Below are positions 56,704 to 64,000 of a stretch of DNA of 64,000 nucleotides, piece after piece. Below the pieces are notes generated by a model, which saw nothing but the letters and a program-made list of their open reading frames with translations, made no database searches and was not told the DNA's origin. The translations under genes and the position numbers were made by a program. Position 1 is the stretch's first letter. Each line of letters begins with the position of its first letter. The stretch spans positions 26,829 to 90,828 of the forward strand of contig LLCB01000245.1 in NCBI GenBank assembly GCA_001414345.1, written 5' to 3'. This stretch comes from Hymenoscyphus infarciens (taxonomy: Eukaryota > Ascomycota > Leotiomycetes > Helotiales > Helotiaceae).

Positions 56704-59700
56704 ATGGCACCAGGTTTCCCCAGCTTTGGGCTGATCTTGATATCATGTTTGGTTCTCTTCATCTTGCCCTCTCCAGCGGAAGCTTTTGGAGCAGGAAACA
56801 TCCCAAGTATCGCGCAAGTTGAGGGTGTCAATTTTCGACATGGAGGTACCTGCGCTTGATCCCCGCTTTAGGCCATGGCTGATGATGATGAACTAGATAT
56901 TGAGGATTTCCTCAAAACTATCGCCTTTATCAAGGGCCACAAATGGACTTCTATGATGATCAAGCGAGTTTACTTTGGTAACTGGCTTAGAGATTATTCA
57001 CAGGCTGTGGATACGGGAAGTTTGAAAGGAGTCTCTGCACCAACGATCAGAATCTTGGTATGATCTTTTCTTAATGAATTTTATAATCCGAGGTGCAAAA
57101 GCTGAGGGTTTCTAGGTTTGGGTTCTGAGTTTCTTGTCATTCGGCTATGCTACGGAGGAATTCGAAGTCACGGATGAACGACTGGGCGTATACCGACCTG
57201 AAGAGCACATCGACAACCCTAAAGATTGTGAGTAATCTTTATTTCAATTCACTTCTCTGGGCGAGTCTCTTGAATTTGCCGTAAGGATGTCGATATTCCA
57301 AGTGGGAAAAGTTGGTGGGCCAAGCCCTCATCGTGTACGAATTCTCGGTTATCCAGCACAGAGTAGTGTTCATCCCATTTCTATGATTTCACTGAGAATC
57401 CCTCATTTTCAGTATTTTCATCTGCTTCATATCTATCCAACCACACAGTTACGACGTAGCCTTCAGAGAGCTAACATGTATTTCTAGACAATGACAACAA
57501 AGATGCCAGAGAAGCAGACCCTCGTCTGAGAGGTCCTATTGATCCTAGGGAGCTCGAAGTCGACCCAAATACTGGAATGAAAAACTACATTGCCAATGAA
57601 AATGGTCACTGGGCTACCAGTACAGGCTATATCAAATTCAGCTTTGCAAGAAGTATCCATTTTGGAAGACTTTATACTTGCGGATCTGGCAGTTCTGGAG
57701 GAAAAGAAGCTGATCTCTGTGAAGCGCTTAGGTGAGTATCAGTCTTCAAATACTTGGAACACACTAACATGAAACTATAGATGTCTTGGACAAGCTTTGC
57801 ATTGCATGGAGGTAAGCAGAATAACAAAGCTACCCATAGTTTCATCACTAACAATTTTCAAGGATTTTGGAGCCCACACCAACTACTGTGAACTTGCACT
57901 TCGTGAACTCGGTTATAACGATGTCTTTCCACACACGGGTACCGCTACGCAGATGAATGTCAGAGGCAAACACATTTACCCTCTCGTTACTGGAACCTTT
58001 GGAGGTGTTGACTTTCTGCATTCAGTCCTGGGAGAGGCCAACGATCACTTTACCCAAACCGAAGTTGAGGAAATGGACTTGGCCCTTAAAGGTGCTCAAC
58101 AAACTCAAGCTGGAAGTTCAACCTTTGGTCTTCAGAACTTCACCGGTCTTCTCTCCCAGGTTCCTGGTCTAGGGGGTGGACTTGCACATACTGCAAGGGA
58201 ATTGCAAGAAACATCAGCTGCCCAAGAGCAACGAAATACCCAGACACGAGCGTCCGTCAACACACATTTCCAAGGTCCTCCAGGATCTAGCACTGGTCCG
58301 CCAGGTCCAGGGGTTCCAGGAATGAGCCCTGATTTTGACCCTGTTGCTACCGCGAAGAAGATTTATCCAATTTTGGAATTCCGAGACAAAGTTGTGCGAG
58401 CAATTAGTGCAACTATTGCAAAGATCCCTGGTCTGGAGGCTTTGGTGGAGAAGATCAGCGAAACGCTTACAGTATTCGTCTTGTCACTTCTTGCACCCTT
58501 TATCAGACCCATCATTGATGCTGTTTCCAAATCTTTGAAGGAAGGCTCAAGCACTGTTGTCGAAGCCAGGTATGTCATTGGTTCGTTTTCGTTTTCCGTC
58601 AATGCTAACATGTGAATAGTGCAAACCAACAATTCGAGCCTTGGATCGACCCTCATTGCACAAACCCAACACATTCCATGTTGTCAAAGGATCATTTTAC
58701 AAACACCTTGAACGGATGTGCGGGTCGTGTTGCTACCACCATTCTCCAATACGTTGCTCCGTAAGTCCAACTTTGGCTGTCTTCTGACTACCTTTGCTAA
58801 CATCAAGAAGTCGAATCCTCTATGCCTGGCAAAATCCCGGTGTCCCTGTTGATGAGGTGATGCGTGACATCTGCCGAGCTTTCCATCATCCAGCGCTCAG
58901 AGATGAGAGTCTCGAGATCCACAGAAATATGTTCAACACAGTGAAAAAATGGGTTGACGAGCAACCAAATCGTAATCAGCTCAATCATGTTTTGAGCTCC
59001 CAGTCTGTCAAAGATGGCCATAATCACAAGGGTGTATCTGACAAGGGTGGATCAGACCGGGGCATTGAGTCTCACTCTCGTAAGTTCAAAAGTTGGCATA
59101 CTCCCCACTCAACTTTTCTCATCGGGGATTTTATGGCGCTTTCGAACCCCTCGTTGTATACTCAAAAGTAGCAGCGATGCGATTATGCCATCCCCATCAG
59201 CCCATTTTCAAGCACCTGAACATTTCACTCACTCTCCTACCCCAAAATTCCAACCCCCTGATCCCACAAAACTACGAACAACACAACTAACAATTACTCC
59301 TCTAGACGGTGCCCTAGGCGGCCACGGGAAAACATCCGGTTCGATTTGGACTGAGATTCAATCCCGCGACCTCGGATCTTTAGGCGGAGAAGACAACAAT
59401 CCATCCTCTTCATTCCTAGACACCGATTCGCGTCCCGGTTCCTCCTCAAGCCACGGCCAACCAACCCATGATTACGGATATGCGAATCATGGATATAGAC
59501 CTACTTCTTCTCAGAGTGGTGGATATCTTACCGCTGCACCTCCTCAACAGAGTTACGGTGGTGGCCAGGAGTACGGAGGGGCTGGTGGAAGTGCTAGTGG
59601 TTATTACGGCGGTGGTGGAGGTGGAGGATACGGACAACAGCAGCAACACGGAGGATATGGACAACAAAAGCAACAACCGCCTTACCCTCAAGGTCCCCCG

Positions 59701-59907
59701 CCTGGACAGTATGGAAATCCACCGTACCCTGGTGGGTATGATCAGGGTCCTCCTGGACAATATGGACAACCACAAGGTCCTCCCTACCCGGGGTATAATC
59801 AGGGACCACCGGGTGGATGGGGACAAGGCCCTCCACCGGGTCAGTATCCACCCCAGCAACCTCCTTATGGTGGATATCCAGGTCCGGGGTATGATGGAAG
59901 GTATTAG
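56704..59907 (+). CDS. het-C: HET-C heterokaryon incompatibility protein
   Basis: HET-C controls vegetative (heterokaryon) incompatibility in Neurospora; unlike alleles trigger death of fused cells. Nine exons (56704-56845, 56897-57057, 57116-57227, 57488-57731, 57781-57811, 57863-58569, 58620-58760, 58808-59079, 59306-59907) give 803 residues with all phases matching. Residues 1-27 are a signal peptide (LILISCLVLFILPSPAEAFG). The Het-C domain follows: FRHGDIEDFLKTIAFIKGHKW, MIKRVYFGNWLRDYSQAVD, SAPTIRILVWVLSFLSFGYA, HFGRLYTCG, LHCMEDFGAHTNYCELAL, DFLHSVLGEANDHF. A hydrophobic stretch (ETLTVFVLSLLAPFIRPII) and APRILYAWQNPG come next. The tail is Gly/Pro/Gln/Tyr-rich (PPGQYG repeats). One exon has only 31 bases. 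No HET-domain gene lies next to it. Confidence 0.95.
59560..59900 (+). repeat. Gly-rich and PPGQYG-type repeat coding region of het-C
   Basis: The last 110 or so codons of het-C encode a Gly run (YYGGGGGGGYGQ) and then several PPGQYG / PPYPG / DQGPPG units. Such low-complexity tails are usual in HET-C and can vary in length between strains. Confidence 0.75.
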
Positions 59908-60596
59908 GCGTTAGATCTTTTTCTGCATTTGGGGAATGCGTGATGAAATATTATGATTTGACGTTGATTTTCCTTTGGCTGATTGGGGGTTGGATGACTG
60001 CATGAATGACGATGATGGGTTACGGCATGGGAGCGGCTGGCATGGAGGATGGTTCAGTAGAGAAACTCGTGGGTGGAAATACCAAAGTAAATGCTTCAAC
60101 AGCAGTCTGAGCCAGCTAGTTCCCGGTGGGTAGGTAAACAAATAGACTATCTCATTAGCAATAAGCAATTCCCAATTTCTATCGGTAGATTCCCAGCTAT
60201 GTGACCCGAGTGCGAAATTACCTTTGAGGAGGGTGGAAGGGGAATATGGGATGAAGTCGGGATTATCGTGGTAAAGCGGGTAGAGCAGGTGCTATGTCTT
60301 GTCAAAGAGAGGTAGGCTGTATTAAAGTAATTTCCTGTTGAGAAGCGAGCCGCGTTATGTGCTGAAAAAATGGATAATGGCGGTGGAAAAGAGGAAAATG
60401 GAGTTGAGATAGCTTGGTACATCATTAGTAGCATCAAGATTCAACGCCACCCCTAGAATATTCCTCTCAACCATTCAACAATCATTCAACAACCATCCAT
60501 CACCTCTCCCCCTCCAAACAAAAACCATTTCCAAGAAAAGTAAACAGATCCCAGTTATGAACATATATCATTTCATATCAATCTACAGTCTACAGT
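59908..60596. terminator. Shared 3' region of convergent het-C and BTB genes
   Basis: These 689 bases lie between stop codons on opposite strands. They should hold both polyadenylation regions. No gene found. Confidence 0.4.
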
Positions 60597-62223
60597 CTAC
60601 CTCCTAAACCCGCCCTCAAACCCTCGACTAACACTAGGTTTCAAAGTCGGTTTGACATCCCCAAACCCAATCCCCCTCTCCTCATCCTTCGTAACCCAAT
60701 TCCACTTCCCCTTCGTAAACAAAGCTTTCGCCGCTTTCCCGCCACCGAGATTGTTTCCCATCATGGAAGTGCGAGATTTGGCGGCGGCAAAATCAAAGGT
60801 ATCTTTCTCCGAGTTTTCGTTCCCATTTCCAACCTGGAATGCCCTTTTCTCAGTGCCTAAAGAGGAACGGGTTTTGCTAGAAGAGGAAGAGGGATGATTC
60901 GAGGGCGCCCAGGAATCGTTCATCCAATCCCCCTTCGCCCTCCCAAGAGAAATTCCAACACCTGTTTCAATACATGATTTTATATACTCAAGTGGTGGTA
61001 GCAGTTTCGTGCGGAGACCACAATGTTTATGATGTTCATTTATCTGATAAGCCGGACATTGTCTCAACAAACCTATCAAAGTCTCCACATCGCCTGGATA
61101 AGCTTCAGGCCAGATATACTCCGTATCTTCAGGAGAAACAGCTTGAAAGCTTATCAAGGAAAGGAGACCCTTTCGAGTGAGGAATTTCACCATTTCCCCG
61201 AGTTGGAAGGAGTCGCACGCGTGGGAACTTTCGTAACCTAGTTTGCATTGGAGGTCTCGCGAGCTGTAGATTTCGAGACATTGGTTTTGGACTGAAGCTA
61301 TGGTTCGGAGGACACATGCTCGTCTGTGGGCGAGCTCAGCTGAGGGGTGTCAGGGAGTGATGAAAATATAGTTGAGGGAATGGGTAGTTACCTTCCAGAC
61401 CGTCGGGCAGATCCCACCAAGCAGTTTGAAAATCGTTTTCTGATTCCTCAGCTCCCGTCCATCTTGATGAACCCCGCAAGATTAATTCCCTTGTGGCAAC
61501 AACAAAATTGAGAGATTGATCTGTATGGTAGAACACGAGAATCTTCTGGCGCAAAGTTTCCTCTGCTTTGCGATCCAGAGTCGCGGGGTATTTGAAAGCT
61601 TTGAATGTTTTTTGAACGTATCTAGCAACTAATGGGAGGACATTATATCGGTCTGCCATTACCACCAGTATAGTCAGGCCGTTCAACGTAATTGGTTTCG
61701 TGGTGTGTTCCTAGGACTCCCGTCAGCCCCGCGCTGAAAAGAGAGCGGCTCAACGTACTGCACCATGTATGATCCGCAACATATCCCCAAATATAACCTC
61801 CCTCCCCAATGTCTTCGTCGCAACATCTTCATCCACAATCTTTATCCTCGGCAAGAGACCAGCATCGATTTCCGTAGGGTTCAAATTCTCCCTAGCCAGT
61901 TGCTCAAATGCTTCAATAACAGAAGCCCCTTCTGCGAATGTAGGCCCCAAAAGATGTTTGAAATACTGCGAGTTCTTCTTCAATGTATCCAACCGGACTC
62001 TGTAGAAGATCCGGGGCGAGGGTATGGGTGATTTGGAGGTTCGAAGCTTGCGGAGGGTATCTGCGGGTATTGACTTGTTACAGGCATTCGAATTCTCGAA
62101 GGATACATCCAGTATTACATCTCCTGTACTGCGTATTTCTACGACCGGGTAGGTTTCGTTGTCAGTTGATATTGTGGATGGTGCCACTTCCACTTCGGGG
62201 GGTGGCAGGGCGGCGGAAGCCAT
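60597..62223 (-). CDS. BTB/POZ-domain protein, fungal type
   Basis: Exons 62223-61759, 61710-61392 and 61339-60597 give 508 residues with consistent phases. The start is ATG 62223 (MASAALPPPEVEV). Residues about 30-240 form the divergent BTB fold of fungal proteins: GDVILDVSFEN, FYRVRLDTLKKNSQYFKHLL, VIFGDMLRIIHGA, LTILVVMADRYNVLPLVARYV. A mixed helical region with conserved Cys/His follows (QNQCLEIYSSRDLQCKLGYE, YQINEHHKHCGLRTKLLPPLEYI). The Ser/Lys-rich tail (SSSSSKTRSSLG) is disordered. There is no DNA-binding domain, so a protein-interaction or Cul3-adaptor role is possible but unproved. It ends tail to tail with het-C. Confidence 0.88.
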
Positions 62224-63050
62224 AGGGCAATGGGTTTGGGCTAATGTGTATATACTCGGAGAGGAAAGGGAATTCGAATTTTAAACTTGGGATAGTGGTG
62301 GCTATATTTACACTGTAGCACTTGTGATCAGCGGTTGAATAGCGTTTATGGATTTGGAATGGAAATCTCGAACCGCAGAGTTTCACCCCGTATGTACAAT
62401 TTCCAGACGGTTTGCAGATGTAATTTGGCGTCAGGGACAGGCCCGAGGGCAACCAGTTCTTCTAAAATAACTGTTCTGGTTCCAGAATTCTCGAAGGGAA
62501 CTTCGAAGGTCGAGTTGTTCAGTCCGCCACTTGTGATGTTAGTATATCCCAGCAATTGCCTCTCCTGCTTAAGATTCTCTTGGTGAATTGGGCAAATCGC
62601 GTGGGTGGCTAGATAGCCTCAGGGGTATGGCCACGCCATTGCTGAAATTTGCAAATCAAATTATTAGATAACGGTTGGACTTTGTCTGTTGGGGGAACAG
62701 GAGGTCGTGGACTCGAGGGTCATTATCGAACCCCGGGGAAACTCCGGGGTTTCCAACGCTAACCTACCCATACATAGGAGAGTTCCTCCAACCTACTTGT
62801 AACAACAAGCATCGTCGAATTCCTGTGTCTCAATATCTAGCTCGAGTGAGAATGACATTGGAATTTTGGAATCTTATTTATTCAGTTCATGTTTTCTTTA
62901 TCGTTTCGAGAATGAGGCTTCTCCTCCACCTGAGAATTAGGATGCAAGAGGCGGCGGTTGACAGTTTGGGCCTCTGGCCCTAGCCCCGATCCGGCCCTAG
63001 CCCCATGCCAAGAGCGCCAAGTCTCAGCCCCAACCCCACCCCAAAACCAC
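62224..63050. other. Upstream region of the BTB gene, ending in a C-rich boundary
   Basis: It holds the BTB promoter. At 62968-63045 a C-rich stretch with two GGCCCTAGCCCC words marks an abrupt change to AT-rich DNA. A small hairpin (AACCCCGG/CCGGGGTT) lies at 62729-62751. Confidence 0.4.
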
Positions 63051-64000
63051 CTATTTACATATACTCCCTTTTACATATAATCTATTAAAATAACACCACC
63101 CTACTATATACTAATCTACATACATCTAAAGAGCGAGCAATTACGCATCTAATATACTTAAAATCATCTAAATTAGACTCTTTTTAGTAGCGCTGTCGCG
63201 ATCCAAAGTAATACGTGCAAATACAATCTAGAGGAAGCCACTTATGTACCCCAGCCACCAACATCTCAGGGCCGGCAATAGCTCTCTATTAACACCACTC
63301 CTCTAAAAGAGCTTTAAATTAAAAGATAAATAGATATATTAATTATTTAAATACTAATTAAGTTATATACAAAGTATAAAGTAAAAGAGAGTACTACATT
63401 GTGCTTAACTTTTAAAGTATTACTAAGGCCGCTTAATTTATCTCCTATATATCTTATATATCTTAAACACATTCCATCTACACTACCTCTAAAAAACTGT
63501 CAACCGGCAGGTCAGAAGCTCTCTTCCTATTAGTATAGGCTCCTATAGTATTTTTACTATACAGCGTATACAAAGCGCTCCCAGAGTAGGTAGTTAATAG
63601 TCTACTTTTACAGGACGCCTAGGTCTAAACTGTCAACCGACCTACCTAAGTAGCCTCCTCGGCCACGCCACTTGTTTATACTCCAAAAGTACTAGAAAAG
63701 AGCCTTTTAAAAGTCTCTTAATTTAAGAGTAGAATCTCTTAATTACTTATATCTCTACTAGCTAGATTACTTTTATAATATATATAATATATATTACTAG
63801 CTAGAGTATCTATTATTAGTATTATCTACTAAATAAGCTTAAAAGTCTCTTAAATTAAGAGACTATCTCTTATTTACTTATAGCTCTACTAGCTAGAATA
63901 CTTTTATATTTATATTATATATATATATATATATTACTAGCTAGAGTATTTAATATTAGTAATATCTCTTAAATAAGTATAAAAGCCTCTTAATTTAAGA
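63051..64000. repeat. AT-rich repeat block with a 132-140-bp tandem repeat, open at the window end
   Basis: From about 63051 the sequence is AT-rich with dense stops. AAACTGTCAACCG occurs twice (near 63496 and 63630). From 63711 a unit starting AAGTCTCTTAA recurs at 63843 and 63983, each copy holding CTCTACTAGCTAGA and TATTACTAGCTAGAGTAT. The array continues past the window. Confidence 0.6.

Noticed and set aside
59446..59914. Frames antisense or shifted over the het-C tail
   Set aside because: Caused by the Gly/Pro/Gln repeats; the het-C frame explains them.
62729..62751. GC-rich hairpin AACCCCGG/CCGGGGTT
   Set aside because: Looks like a bacterial terminator but the context is eukaryotic and nothing ends here; treated as chance.
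1..64000. tRNA, rRNA and CRISPR signals
   Set aside because: By eye I found no A/B box pair with a folded acceptor stem, no rRNA text and no regular spacer array; a covariance-model scan would be needed to exclude a tRNA.

Overview
The window reads as nuclear DNA of a filamentous ascomycete. The genes have short introns (about 45-100 bases) with GT...AG ends and CTAAC-like branch points. The recognisable proteins (HET-C, SPT20, EMI1, YME2, RBM39/Rsd1-type splicing factor, SCS7) are typical of Pezizomycotina. AT-rich blocks full of decayed repeats look like repeat-induced point mutation (RIP). A Leotiomycete is my guess from general style only; nothing in the sequence proves the class.

Layout. 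1-2.7 kb: the 5' part of a Dal5-type MFS transporter (minus), divergent from a complete 2OG-Fe(II) dioxygenase gene (plus). 2.8-4.0 kb: two non-autonomous DNA transposons side by side, one with TA target duplications and one with an 8-bp duplication. 4-14 kb: sparse; a Cys-rich hypothetical gene, a small MITE, a six-exon gene for a secreted 190-residue protein, a second 8-bp-duplication element and one uncertain ORF. 14.7-22.1 kb: a housekeeping block with SPT20 (SAGA), EMI1 (mitochondrial twin CX9C) and YME2 (mitochondrial inner membrane), the last two divergent from one 287-bp promoter region. 22-26 kb: intergenic, with a second MITE copy. 26.4-31.8 kb: a C2H2 zinc-finger protein with an in-frame repeat, a basic lysine-rich protein and a von Willebrand A domain protein. 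33-36.3 kb: two decayed genes, one of a fungal STAND-N-terminal/ubiquitin-like type and one of a P-loop nucleotide-binding type. 38.2-40.3 kb: a conserved coiled-coil protein. 43.7-50.7 kb: an AT-rich, gene-poor block holding a 114-bp-period tandem array, a 19-bp minisatellite and a relic of the 3.4-kb transposon family. 51.5-62.2 kb: a second housekeeping block with an RBM39/Rsd1-like factor, SCS7 (sphingolipid fatty-acid 2-hydroxylase), HET-C (divergent from SCS7) and a BTB-domain protein. 63-64 kb: another AT-rich repeat block running off the end.

How the genes relate. There is no biosynthetic cluster. The genes serve separate core functions: transcription co-activation, splicing, mitochondrial biogenesis and genome maintenance, sphingolipid modification. 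The most distinctive biology is allorecognition: an intact het-C-type gene lies in the window, without the adjacent HET-domain partner (pin-c) known from Neurospora. The rest of the interest lies in mobile-element ends with visible target duplications and in recently broken accessory genes. I found no tRNA or rRNA gene and no CRISPR array, and I did not find a clearly undescribed multi-gene system.
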